From positions 1 to 45,146 of the forward strand of contig NZ_CAJPVI010000066.1 of NCBI RefSeq assembly GCF_905397435.1: a stretch of 45,146 nt of DNA, read 5' to 3'. Source of the stretch: Cupriavidus numazuensis (lineage in GTDB: Bacteria; Pseudomonadota; Gammaproteobacteria; Burkholderiales; Burkholderiaceae). A model generated the notes under the pieces. That model searched no databases and was not told the origin of the DNA. It saw only the letters and a list, made by a program, of their open reading frames with translations. Positions 16,585-24,721 of this stretch are shown here, piece after piece. How positions within the stretch are numbered: the stretch's first letter is position 1; every line of letters begins with the position of its first letter. The translations under genes and the position numbers were made by a program.

Positions 16585-17592
16585 CTACAGCGGTTCGGCT
16601 CGCGGGAACCGCCAGCTACCATTCAATAGCTCGCTACGCGGCCGATACAAGCGCACCGTGTAGTTCCATCCTGGCATGATCGAAAGACAATTGGTGGCGG
16701 CGGCTCCGCAGTTCCCGAAGCGGACGGTGACCGAGCCGTCGGGATTGGGCACGGCCGTCAGATTACTCAGTGCATAACTGCCGGCTGTATCGCGTGCGAT
16801 ATAGCCATCAGGCTCGTACACGGTGATTGACCAGAAGCCGTCAACGGGAACATCCCTGACCGTCAGCTCGTGCGCGGTCTTGCCATCGTTACGACGCGGA
16901 TAGACTGAGTCATAGATCGCTTCGCGACGCGGATTACCGGCCCAGCCGGTTGCGGTTCCGATCAGATGGTCAAGAGGATCGACTTCCTTGCGCGTCCCAA
17001 ACCTGTCGGTGATTCCGCCCAGCTCTCCCAACTGAGCCAGCGCGTTGCGCACCTTGCTGCGCGAACCCGCGTCCCAGGCGGGCACTTCGAAGCTACCTGC
17101 GCTCGCCTGGTTGACCGTGATCGCATCCTGCACGGCATTTGCCGCCGCGATGTCCTGCGCATCGTCCGCATTGGCAAGGACGCGCACGATAAGGAATGCG
17201 TAGCGCGTGCCCACGGCCTCACGCGTATAGGTATGGCGGCCCGGTGTGTAGCTGACATCAACCGTATAGTGATCCTCGGAAATCACCTGCAATGCCATGT
17301 ATCTGCCGGAGACCTCAGGGAGGATGACGCTTACCGCGCCAGCCTGCAGATCAAACACGCCTGCCGAGTACAGCGTGTCGCGATTCATGCGAATCACGTC
17401 CTGCTTATCCACCGCCGTGGGTTGGCGCTGGTGCTGAAGTCTGGCAAAGCCGCCTTTGGCGGCGATTCTGGCGAAGTACATGTCGGTCTCGGCACGAACG
17501 AAGTTGTGCACATTGACGGGTACGGGCACTTCTGCCGCATGGACGGCGAACAGTGGAGCCGCCAGTGCGGCGATGAGTAGTCGGCGAATCAT
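16585..17592 (-). CDS. DUF1254/DUF1214 domain protein (exported form)
   Basis: From ATG 17592 the protein has 335 residues, with a signal peptide (RRLLIAALAAPLFAVHAAE) followed by short DUF1254 (NVHNFVRAETDMYF, RMNRDTLYSAGVFDL, RYMALQVISEDHY) and DUF1214 (VPVDGFWSITVYEPDG, GWNYTVRLYRPR) domains. The longer frame from 17727 adds residues without homology. The family has no established biochemical role. It is shorter than the 430-residue paralogue at 14077 and is secreted, so the two probably act in different compartments. Operator copy D lies 164 bases upstream. Confidence 0.87.
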   Translation of the reverse strand: MIRRLLIAALAAPLFAVHAAEVPVPVNVHNFVRAETDMYFARIAAKGGFARLQHQRQPTAVDKQDVIRMNRDTLYSAGVFDLQAGAVSVILPEVSGRYMALQVISEDHYTVDVSYTPGRHTYTREAVGTRYAFLIVRVLANADDAQDIAAANAVQDAITVNQASAGSFEVPAWDAGSRSKVRNALAQLGELGGITDRFGTRKEVDPLDHLIGTATGWAGNPRREAIYDSVYPRRNDGKTAHELTVRDVPVDGFWSITVYEPDGYIARDTAGSYALSNLTAVPNPDGSVTVRFGNCGAAATNCLSIMPGWNYTVRLYRPRSELLNGSWRFPRAEPL

Positions 17593-17755
17593 AGGAAGGC
17601 AAAGACCAGGGATCGGGAAGAGGGATTCGAGGCACGTCATCCGGTATGACGAATCCGCGAGTGGGCAAACGCGAAACAGCTGGTACAAGCGGTACAAGCG
17701 CATCGTCAACAGGAGCGCTGCATGCAAGCGCCAACTCCGTACGTTCCCGGCGATA

Positions 17756-17772
17756 TTAAGCTAGTAGCTCAA
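17756..17772. promoter_or_regulatory. Candidate operator, copy D of TTAAGC-N5-GCTTAA
   Basis: TTAAGC-TAGTA-GCTCAA, one mismatch from a perfect repeat. It is 164 bases ahead of the exported DUF1254 gene and about 260 bases ahead of the divergent phasin gene, so either could be the target; the other sites favour the DUF1254 gene. Confidence 0.6.
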
Positions 17773-17942
17773 TTTAACGAAATGCTCGCCAATGTCAAGA
17801 AGTCACCCAACGACACGCCGACACAAGCGAATGAAGAGTCACGCCGAGTTGCGACACATCGTTTGAGGCAGGGGCGTCACTTTCATGACAGTGACTGCGT
17901 ATCCCCTGTCGTAAAAAGACCGCTCCGCGTCACGAGTAGCGC

Positions 17943-17969
17943 TTGTCATGTTGCACTGCAACATATAGT
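17943..17969 (+). promoter_or_regulatory. Phasin promoter with a 17-bp palindrome between -35 and -10
   Basis: TTGTCA (17943-17948) and TATAGT (17964-17969) form a plausible, slightly short-spaced promoter. Between them lies the perfect repeat ATGTTGCA-C-TGCAACAT (17948-17964). PhaR, the PHA-sensing repressor, is known to bind TGC-rich repeats at phasin promoters, so this is a good candidate PhaR site; a bound repressor would block polymerase. Confidence 0.6.
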
Positions 17970-18027
17970 CTTGCAGGTGTCGGATGTCCGGCGAAATGAC
18001 GAAACCCATCCTCCTTTGGAGACAGAA

Positions 18028-18564
18028 ATGAGCAAACAAATCGAAGACATCGCTGCAGCGCACCAATCCGTATTCCAGGCGCTGACGGGCCTGACCTCAA
18101 CCGCCTTCTCGGGCGTCGAGAAATTGCTGGAACTCAACCTCGAGGCCGTGCGCATTCAGGTGGCCGACCGCACGGAAGGCGTCAAGCAGGTGCTGGCTGC
18201 ACGTGACCCGCAAGCTCTCCTGTCGGCTCAGAAGGACCTGCTGAAGCCGGTGGCCCAGCACACACTGGACTACAGCCGACGGGTGTACGAGATCACCTCG
18301 CAGACGCAGTCGGCGCTGACTGCAGCAGCCAGCGAGCAACTGGCCGCGAACGCGAAGCAGGTAGAAGCGCTGCTTGAAAACCTCGCCATGAATTCGCCGG
18401 TGGGTGCGGATGCCGCGGTTGCCATCGTGCGCTCGGCCATTCAGGCCGCCAACAATGCTGCGGCTTCCGTGCAGAAGGCGGCCGAGCAGGCCGGCGAACT
18501 TGCCCGTACGAACTACAAGGCCGCGACCGACGCTTTTTCCGGCGCCGCGGGCAAGGCACTCTGA
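18028..18564 (+). CDS. phaP: Phasin, PHA granule-associated protein
   Basis: The 178-residue, Ala-rich, all-helical protein without signal peptide has the phasin_2 pattern: AHQSVFQALTGLTSTAFSGVEKLLELNLEAVR at the N terminus, and QALLSAQKDLLKPVAQHTLDYSRRVYEI in the centre. Phasins coat polyhydroxyalkanoate granules and limit their size. GGAGACAGAA precedes the ATG. The gene stands alone, with its own promoter and a strong terminator, while the neighbouring wax-ester synthase operon also serves storage lipids. No PHA synthase is in the window, so this is probably one of several phasins of the cell. Confidence 0.93.
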   Translation: MSKQIEDIAAAHQSVFQALTGLTSTAFSGVEKLLELNLEAVRIQVADRTEGVKQVLAARDPQALLSAQKDLLKPVAQHTLDYSRRVYEITSQTQSALTAAASEQLAANAKQVEALLENLAMNSPVGADAAVAIVRSAIQAANNAAASVQKAAEQAGELARTNYKAATDAFSGAAGKAL

Positions 18565-18584
18565 TACAAGACGAGCCACGTGCG

Positions 18585-18605
18585 GGTTCCGCCCACGGCG
18601 GAACC
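18585..18605. repeat. 9-bp hairpin after the phasin gene
   Basis: GGTTCCGCC-CAC-GGCGGAACC, 20 bases after the phasin stop. No T-run; together with the next hairpin it may stabilise the phasin mRNA. Confidence 0.6.
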
Positions 18606-18630
18606 GCGCCACCCGTCGTGTCGAATCCGG

Positions 18631-18657
18631 AATCGGCCCCACACGGGGCCGATTTTC
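18631..18657 (+). terminator. Intrinsic terminator of the phasin gene
   Basis: AATCGGCCCC pairs with GGGGCCGATT across ACAC, ending in a four-T run. It lies between the phasin stop and the convergent WS/DGAT gene. Confidence 0.75.
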
Positions 18658-18686
18658 GTATCGGGAATGCACGCCAGCGCGAAGGG

Positions 18687-20435
18687 TCAGGCCTTCTTGC
18701 GACGCCCTGCGGAAGCCGGGGCGGGACGCTTGCGACGAACCGGCTGGGCTTGCGCGTCGAGTTCGATCCGGGGTGACAGGATCACCTCTGGTACATGCGT
18801 CGCGTCGCGGTCTGTGGACGAAGCGGCCATGGTCACCACTGGCAGTTCGCTACCGGACGGTGCCTGCGGTTGTTCTGCGGCGGCAGCGGGCACCCCTGGC
18901 GGCGCCACAGAACTTTGTTCCGGCAAAGCCGTCTCCGCAGCCGCCGTACCCGCTGCCGCCGCCTGGTTGCGCGCCAACGACAGCAACAGCCGGTGCTCGG
19001 CCAGCAGATCGTCACCGAGCTCCGTCAGGTCGCCAAACGCACGGCGGCAGGCGATCAGGCCGTAGTCGAGGCGGCCGTTGTAGCTATGCACGGTAATGTT
19101 GAGCGCCATGCCGTGCGACGGAATCGACACCGGATAGTGCGTCACCACCGTAGCGCCGGCGAAATACATCGGGCGGTTGTGGCCGGCGACGTTGGAAACC
19201 ACGAGGTTGGCGACCGGAGGCATCCAGTCCGCCAGGCGCGAACGGCCATAGAGCGAGGCCAGCCCCGAGATCAGCCACGGCGAGGCGAAGATCGGCACGT
19301 CGGTCCCCATGGCACCCTTCACGGGATCGATCACTGCCTTGCGCTGCGTCGATACCACGCCGATCTTGCGCAGCCGCTCCACCGGATCGGCCACGTCAGT
19401 GCAAAGGTCGGTGACCATCATGCCGACCTGGTTGTTCGCGGTGCCATCGTCCTCGGCGCGCAGGCTCATGGGCACGGCCGCGCTCAGCGATTTCGCGGGC
19501 AACTCATCGCTCGCCATCAGGTAGTTGCGCATGGCGCCGGCCACCACGCCGAGCACCACATCGTTGAACGAAACACCGAATGTCCTGGCAATTTCCTTCA
19601 CTTCCGCGGTCGGCGTCGTGCGGCCCGCGAAGGTGCGCTGATTCGTGATGGCCACGTTCATCGGCGTGCGCGGCGCCAGCAAGCTGGCCAGCGGCGAGTT
19701 CAGCAGGCCGCCGACCAGGTTCTCCGCAGGCTTGCCGGCTCCCGGTGCGACGCCGGGCGGACTCCATACCGGCAGCGCCTTGCCCAGTGCCGGACTCAGC
19801 AGTCCCTGGAAGACGTTGAGGAAGTCCGGTGCCATCGTGGCCAGCTTCAGGTACTGCTGGGCCGAGTTTCGCACCGCGGCCATGGCAAGCTCCGCCACGC
19901 CCAGCTGGTAGGGATCGCGGCGCGGCTTCTGGCGCGGAGGACGGATCTTGCGGCCGGTCGGCGTGCCATCGAACAGCGCGCGGCCGATCGCAACGCCGGC
20001 CTGCCCGTCGACGCCCGCATGGTGCGCCTTCACATAGAGGCCTACCTGTCCGCTGCGCAATCCATCGATCACGACGATTTCCCACAGCGGGCGGCTGCGG
20101 TCGAGCAGGCTCGAATGCATGCGTGCCACCACTTGCTGGAGCTGACGGTTGCTGCCGGGCTTCGGCAGCGTGACATGGCGGATGTGGTAGTCGAGATCCA
20201 GATCGTCATCGTCCACCCACACCGGGTTCGAGAGATCAAATGGCATCAGCGCCAGCTTGCGCGTGAAGATCGATGCAAGATGCAGGCGCTCTCTCATATG
20301 CTTCTTGACGTCCTCAAGGAAGTCGCCTTCGTAGCCCGCGGGAAGATCCAGTACGTGCAGGCCGCCAATATGCATTGGCATTTCGGCGGACTCGACGTGA
20401 AGAAAAGACGCATCGATGGTGCTAAGCGGGGTCAT
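18687..20435 (-). CDS. WS/DGAT family wax ester synthase/diacylglycerol acyltransferase
   Basis: The 582-residue protein starts MTPLSTIDASFLHVES and carries the catalytic HHxxxDG motif at 138-144 (HHAGVDG), a PLWE motif near 116, and the conserved FNDVVLGVVAG and LVVSNVAGHNRPMYFAG segments. It should transfer an acyl group from acyl-CoA to a long-chain alcohol or diacylglycerol. The start at 20435 has CGGAG ahead; the longer frame has no support. The last 93 residues are an unusual Ala/Pro-rich tail ending in RRKRPAPASAGRRKKA, beyond the normal family length. It is the last gene of a four-gene operon with an acyl-CoA synthetase that could supply its substrate. Confidence 0.93.
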   Translation of the reverse strand: MTPLSTIDASFLHVESAEMPMHIGGLHVLDLPAGYEGDFLEDVKKHMRERLHLASIFTRKLALMPFDLSNPVWVDDDDLDLDYHIRHVTLPKPGSNRQLQQVVARMHSSLLDRSRPLWEIVVIDGLRSGQVGLYVKAHHAGVDGQAGVAIGRALFDGTPTGRKIRPPRQKPRRDPYQLGVAELAMAAVRNSAQQYLKLATMAPDFLNVFQGLLSPALGKALPVWSPPGVAPGAGKPAENLVGGLLNSPLASLLAPRTPMNVAITNQRTFAGRTTPTAEVKEIARTFGVSFNDVVLGVVAGAMRNYLMASDELPAKSLSAAVPMSLRAEDDGTANNQVGMMVTDLCTDVADPVERLRKIGVVSTQRKAVIDPVKGAMGTDVPIFASPWLISGLASLYGRSRLADWMPPVANLVVSNVAGHNRPMYFAGATVVTHYPVSIPSHGMALNITVHSYNGRLDYGLIACRRAFGDLTELGDDLLAEHRLLLSLARNQAAAAGTAAAETALPEQSSVAPPGVPAAAAEQPQAPSGSELPVVTMAASSTDRDATHVPEVILSPRIELDAQAQPVRRKRPAPASAGRRKKA

Positions 20436-20463
20436 GCATGTCTCCGGAATAATGCGTTGGGCG

Positions 20464-21279
20464 TCACGATCGGACAGGCGCCTTGAACGGGAAGAGCGAG
20501 CGGTACAGGCCGCGTGGCGCGAAGTGGGTCCAGCCATCTTCCGGCAGCGCGAGGCGGTCGCCCACGGCATACCAGACCAGCGGGTTGACGCCGAGGCCGA
20601 GGTGGCTGGCCACATTGATCTCGATGTTGTCGGTCATGGGGCCAGGGCGCTCCACGCTGCAGCCCCAGCCCACCACGCCGTCGGCGCGACTGTAGATGGA
20701 CGTGGTCGGAACGGGAGGTGCCACGTTGCCGCGGGCCGATTCATCGACGGCCTGCCCGCGTGTGAGGAAGCGGAAGACCTGCCAGGCGTTGCTGCTCGTC
20801 TCGGGCGCACCGTAAAGCGGGCTGCCAAGCGTGATGACCTGCCGGACCTTCTCGGGCATGGCGCGCGCCAGCTCGCGCGCGTAGACCCCGCCGAGGCTCC
20901 AGCCGATGAGGCTGATCTTTCGGCCCGAGGTCTGGTGCAGCGACTCGACACGATGCTGCAGGGCTTCGAGCAAGCCCTCGCGCGGGCCGAGGTTGTTGCC
21001 CTGCTTCCAGCCGTGCACATCGTAGCCACGGCTGCGCAGAAAGCGGCGCAGCAGCGAGGTCGAGTGGTCGCTGGCCAGCAGGCCTGGCAGCACCAGCACG
21101 CTGTGGCCGTCGCCCCGCGGCACATCGCGCAGCAGCAAAGGGAGGGTCCACGGCAGCGAGGCCAGTTCCAGCAGCGCGCGGCCCTCGATGCCATAGAGCA
21201 GGATGGACGGGCAGCGTTCGTCGGGCTCGCGATTGAAAGGGGCCGCCAGCGAAGCGATGAGATCGGACATGTCGGTCAT
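20464..21279 (-). CDS. Alpha/beta hydrolase (lipase/esterase-like)
   Basis: The 271-residue protein has an alpha/beta-hydrolase core: VLVLPGLLASDHSTSLLRRFL (oxyanion strand), nucleophile Ser in IGWSLGGVYARELA, a likely Asp in SIYSRADGVVGW and a His in NVASHLGLGVNP. No signal peptide is found, so it acts in the cytoplasm. It begins 44 bases after the acyl-CoA synthetase stop and ends 28 bases ahead of the WS/DGAT start, so it is part of that operon. A role in cleaving stored esters or recycling acyl groups is inferred, not shown. Confidence 0.88.
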   Translation of the reverse strand: MTDMSDLIASLAAPFNREPDERCPSILLYGIEGRALLELASLPWTLPLLLRDVPRGDGHSVLVLPGLLASDHSTSLLRRFLRSRGYDVHGWKQGNNLGPREGLLEALQHRVESLHQTSGRKISLIGWSLGGVYARELARAMPEKVRQVITLGSPLYGAPETSSNAWQVFRFLTRGQAVDESARGNVAPPVPTTSIYSRADGVVGWGCSVERPGPMTDNIEINVASHLGLGVNPLVWYAVGDRLALPEDGWTHFAPRGLYRSLFPFKAPVRS

Positions 21280-21323
21280 TTCCTGTTAGCTGTTCAGGGA
21301 TGGATCAGTGGATGCAGGGATCA

Positions 21324-23006
21324 TCAGGCTTGCACCTCGTCCAGCAGCATCTTCTTCGACAGCTTGCCCACCGCTGTCTTGGGCAGGTCTGTACGGAACT
21401 CCAGGGCGTACACCATCTCGTGCTTGCCGAGATAAGGCTTCAGAAACTCCTTGAGTTCGTCGAGCGAGAACGCGTCGTGGCCCTGGCGCAGCTTGATGTA
21501 GGCCTTTGGCGACTGGCCGCGGTACGGGTCGGGGATGCCGATCACCATCACTTCTTCCACGGACGGGTGACTGTAGATGGCTTCTTCGATGACACGCGGA
21601 TAGACATTGAAGCCGCCGCACAGAAGCATGTCCTTCGTCCGGTCGATGATGTACAGATAGCCATCCTCGTCGAGGTATCCCACGTCGCCGGTACGGAAGA
21701 AGCCGTCGGCGGTGAAGCTGTCGGCAGTCTCGTCGGGCTTCTTCCAGTAGCCGGCCATCACGTTGGGCCCACGCACCGCAATCTCTCCTGGCTCGCCTGG
21801 CTTGGCGGCGTGCTCGGGGTTGTCCACATCGAGAAGGCGGATGTCCACGCCCGGCATTGGAATGCCGCACGAGCCGGGGCGCGGATCGATGTGGTTCGGC
21901 GTGAACGTGCCCGTGGATGACGTCTCGGTCATGCCCCAGCCCTCGCTCAGCGTGCAGCCGGTAAGCTGTTGGAACTGGCGCAGCAGTTCCACGGGCAGCG
22001 GCGCACCGCCGGAGTTGCAGACCTTGAGCGAACGCAGGTCGAAGCGCGATACCTCGGGATGGCAGCACAAGGCCGTGAACATCGTGGGAACGCCGGGGAA
22101 GTGGCTGATGCTCCGACTGCTGATCTCCTGCAGGATCGCGGCCGCATCGAACCTGACCATCAGCACCAGCTCCGCCCCGATACGGATGCCGAGCAGCAGG
22201 TTGACGACCATCGCGTACACATGGAACAGCGGCAGCGCCACGAGCGAGCGTTCCGCGCCCTCCTGCAACAGGTCATCGCCCATGGCAATCGCGTGTGCCT
22301 GGGCGGTAGCGGCGGAAAGGCTTGCGTGGGTCAGCACGGCACCCTTGGGCAGGCCGGTGGTTCCCCCCGTGTACTGCAATACCGCAACGTTGGTGCGCGC
22401 ATCCGTCGCCAACGGTGCAACGTATTGCCCGTCGTTGTCGAGGAGCGCCGCAAACGTCATCGCATTCTCATCGCCGTCGATAGCCGCCAACTGCCCGCTC
22501 GCCTGCATCTGCGCGCGCACCTGGTCCGGTTGCGCCGAGAATTCGCCAAGCGTGCCCACTACAAGCTTGCGCAGGCGCGTGCGTTGCGCGAGGTCGCGCA
22601 TGGCCGGGTAGAGCGAGGCGGCGTCAATGGTGACGAGCACGTCGGTCTCGCTGTCCTCGATCTTGTGTTCGATCACTGCGATGGCATCGAGCGGCGAGTA
22701 ATTGACCACCGTCGCACCGGCGCGCAGGATGCCGAAAAAGGCGATCACGTACTGCGGCACGTTTGGGAGATACAACCCAACGCGGACACCGGGCGCGACG
22801 CCCAGGGCGCGCAGCCCGACCGCGGCGCGGTCAACCAGGGCCGACAGTTCGCGGTAGGTGAGCGTACGGCCCATGTAGCCGACAGCCGGGCGAGCCGGCC
22901 AGCGGCGCACGGCATCGTCGAGCAGGGAAATCAGGTGAGTTTGCGGCAGTTCGGCGTTCCAGCTCACGCCCGGAGGATAGAACTTTGCCCAAGTGGGTTG
23001 ACGCAT
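21324..23006 (-). CDS. Long-chain-type acyl-CoA synthetase (AMP-forming)
   Basis: The 560-residue enzyme has every core motif of the AMP-binding family: the P-loop YTGGTTGLPKGAVLTHA, EGWGMTETS, FRTGDVGYLDEDGYLYIIDRTKD split around the hinge, and the C-terminal catalytic Lys in TAVGKLSKKML. It converts a carboxylic acid, ATP and CoA to acyl-CoA. The exact chain length cannot be read from the sequence; the length and the FadD-like spacing suggest a medium or long chain. CAGGAG lies ahead of the ATG. It follows the MFS gene by 27 bases and probably activates the acid that carrier imports. Confidence 0.94.
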   Translation of the reverse strand: MRQPTWAKFYPPGVSWNAELPQTHLISLLDDAVRRWPARPAVGYMGRTLTYRELSALVDRAAVGLRALGVAPGVRVGLYLPNVPQYVIAFFGILRAGATVVNYSPLDAIAVIEHKIEDSETDVLVTIDAASLYPAMRDLAQRTRLRKLVVGTLGEFSAQPDQVRAQMQASGQLAAIDGDENAMTFAALLDNDGQYVAPLATDARTNVAVLQYTGGTTGLPKGAVLTHASLSAATAQAHAIAMGDDLLQEGAERSLVALPLFHVYAMVVNLLLGIRIGAELVLMVRFDAAAILQEISSRSISHFPGVPTMFTALCCHPEVSRFDLRSLKVCNSGGAPLPVELLRQFQQLTGCTLSEGWGMTETSSTGTFTPNHIDPRPGSCGIPMPGVDIRLLDVDNPEHAAKPGEPGEIAVRGPNVMAGYWKKPDETADSFTADGFFRTGDVGYLDEDGYLYIIDRTKDMLLCGGFNVYPRVIEEAIYSHPSVEEVMVIGIPDPYRGQSPKAYIKLRQGHDAFSLDELKEFLKPYLGKHEMVYALEFRTDLPKTAVGKLSKKMLLDEVQA

Positions 23007-23033
23007 GTGAGGCTCCTGAACAGGCTGTGAAGA

Positions 23034-24398
23034 TCAAGATGGCTTGCGCGATCCCTGGTAGGCAGAGACCGGAATGCTGGTCAACAGCACGATGCTGGTG
23101 AAGAGCAGCAAGATGCCGAGATACATGCCAGCGTCGAGCTTGCCGGTGCCGGACTGGATCGCCCCCAGCACCGCCGGGCTGACCATGCCAGCCAGGCTGG
23201 CTACGCTGTTGATCAGGGCAATGCCGGCCGGCGCGGCTTCTTTCGACAGGTAGGACGTAGCGATCGCCCAAAAGATGGGCATCGCGCCCACCGCGCCGCA
23301 TGCGACAACGGAGATCGCCACCAGCATGCCGCCCAGGCTGTCGCCGAACGCCACAGCGCCACCGAGTCCCGACATGGCCATGCATAGTGCGAACACGTAG
23401 TGGCCGCGTCGCTCGCGGCGCGCGTCGGAACGCTGTGCGAACCAGATCATGAAGATCGCGCCGAGCAGATTGGGAATAGCGGTGTACATGCCAATGGCCT
23501 GTACGTCGGCTACGCCGCTGCGCTTGATCATGGTAGGTAGCCAGAATGCAAGCGCGTACGTGCAACAGAGAATGCAGAAGAACATCACTGCGAGCTTCCA
23601 GACCGTTGCGTTGCCAAGGGCTGCGCGCAGCGGCCCGTGCCCCGCATCCGCAGGGCTGGCGTCGTCAGACAAGGACTCGGCTGCCGCCTGCTGCAACAGC
23701 GCCTTCTCTTTCTCGGTCAGCCAGCTCGCACTCGACGGCCCCTCCGGCAAGACGGCGAACACTACCAGCCCCATCAGGACACTTGGAATACCCTCGAGCA
23801 GGAACATCCATTGCCAGCCCTCCCAACCGTGCACGTTATGCATGTTCTTCAGGATCCAGCCCGACACCGGGCCGGTAATGGCACCCGCCACGACCGACGC
23901 GACCATGAACCACGCCACCACGCGGGCGCGGTATTCGCGCGGAAACCAGAAGGTCAGGTACAGGACAATGCCGGGAAAGAAGCCCGCCTCGAACACGCCG
24001 AGCAGAAAGCGCAACAGGTAGAACTCGGCCGGCGTAGAAACGAAGAGCGTAAGCGTCGATGCCAGGCCCCAAAGCACCATCACGCGCGTCATGGTCTTGC
24101 GCGCCCCGATGCGGCGCAGCAACAGGTTGCTCGGCACCTCGAAGAGAAAGTACCCGACGAAGAAGATGCCTGCGGCCAGTCCGTAGACGGCATCGCTGAA
24201 GCCGAGCGATGGCTTCATCTGCAACTGCGCGAGCCCGATGTTCATCCGGTCCATGCAGTTGAGTACATAGCAAAGAAAGAGCAGAGGCATGAGCCGCCTC
24301 GCGACCTTCCGGTAAAGCGCGCTCAGGTCAGGCGTTTGCGCGGCGCCGAGCGAGTCGCGTGCGAGGACTGGTGAAACGTTATTTGTACTGGACGGCAT
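23034..24398 (-). CDS. MFS transporter, anion:cation symporter (ACS) type
   Basis: From ATG 24398 the protein has 454 residues and about 12 membrane helices. The N-terminal pattern LCYVLNCMDRMNIGLAQLQM, then FFVGYFLFEVPSNLLLRRIGAR and GVFEAGFFPGIVLYLTFWFP, is typical of the ACS family that takes up organic anions such as tartrate, galactarate or phthalate. No clear ribosome site precedes the start. It is the first gene of the operon with the acyl-CoA synthetase, hydrolase and WS/DGAT, so its substrate may be a carboxylic acid that is then activated. Confidence 0.9.
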   Translation of the reverse strand: MPSSTNNVSPVLARDSLGAAQTPDLSALYRKVARRLMPLLFLCYVLNCMDRMNIGLAQLQMKPSLGFSDAVYGLAAGIFFVGYFLFEVPSNLLLRRIGARKTMTRVMVLWGLASTLTLFVSTPAEFYLLRFLLGVFEAGFFPGIVLYLTFWFPREYRARVVAWFMVASVVAGAITGPVSGWILKNMHNVHGWEGWQWMFLLEGIPSVLMGLVVFAVLPEGPSSASWLTEKEKALLQQAAAESLSDDASPADAGHGPLRAALGNATVWKLAVMFFCILCCTYALAFWLPTMIKRSGVADVQAIGMYTAIPNLLGAIFMIWFAQRSDARRERRGHYVFALCMAMSGLGGAVAFGDSLGGMLVAISVVACGAVGAMPIFWAIATSYLSKEAAPAGIALINSVASLAGMVSPAVLGAIQSGTGKLDAGMYLGILLLFTSIVLLTSIPVSAYQGSRKPS

Positions 24399-24721
24399 GG
24401 GAATTCGGATTGCGTCGGACGGACTGCGAGTTCGCCGTCGATGGATGGCTGCGCCGTGGCGCTTGCGCTCGCACGCATCGCTCCGGTATAACGGGCGCCA
24501 TATGGTGAGGCCGGCACGCACTGGGTGCGCAGGGCGGCGGTGCATGCGCGACAGCGCGCAATACCCCGGTACCGATGCAGAATGGGCTACGGTGATGGCC
24601 GCATCTTTGTCTCCGTATTTTGTTCTTTCAATTCTGGTGTTTGCCGTCTAGCGTAAATTCCGGACATCGCAGGGAACAGGTCGGGAGACGCCAGGGAACG
24701 GGTTACTTTCTGACAGGGAGC
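24399..24721. promoter_or_regulatory. Divergent promoter region of the lipid operon and araC-type gene
   Basis: No gene is visible in these 323 bases. A plus-strand promoter candidate TTGCGC (24463-24468), 18-base spacer, TATAAC (24487-24492) could serve the AraC-type gene. The minus-strand promoter of the operon could not be fixed. Confidence 0.45.

Larger units (their letters stand above)
17593..18027. other. Divergent gap between DUF1254 gene and phasin gene
   Basis: These 435 bases hold no believable gene. They contain operator copy D (17756-17772) and the phasin promoter with its palindrome (17943-17969). Confidence 0.6.

Noticed and set aside
18795..20486. Long plus-strand open frame of 563 codons opposite the WS/DGAT gene
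   Set aside because: It is a frame shadow of a high-GC gene: the protein is rich in Arg, His, Gln and Gly with no domain, while the minus strand has the HHAGVDG motif and full family homology.
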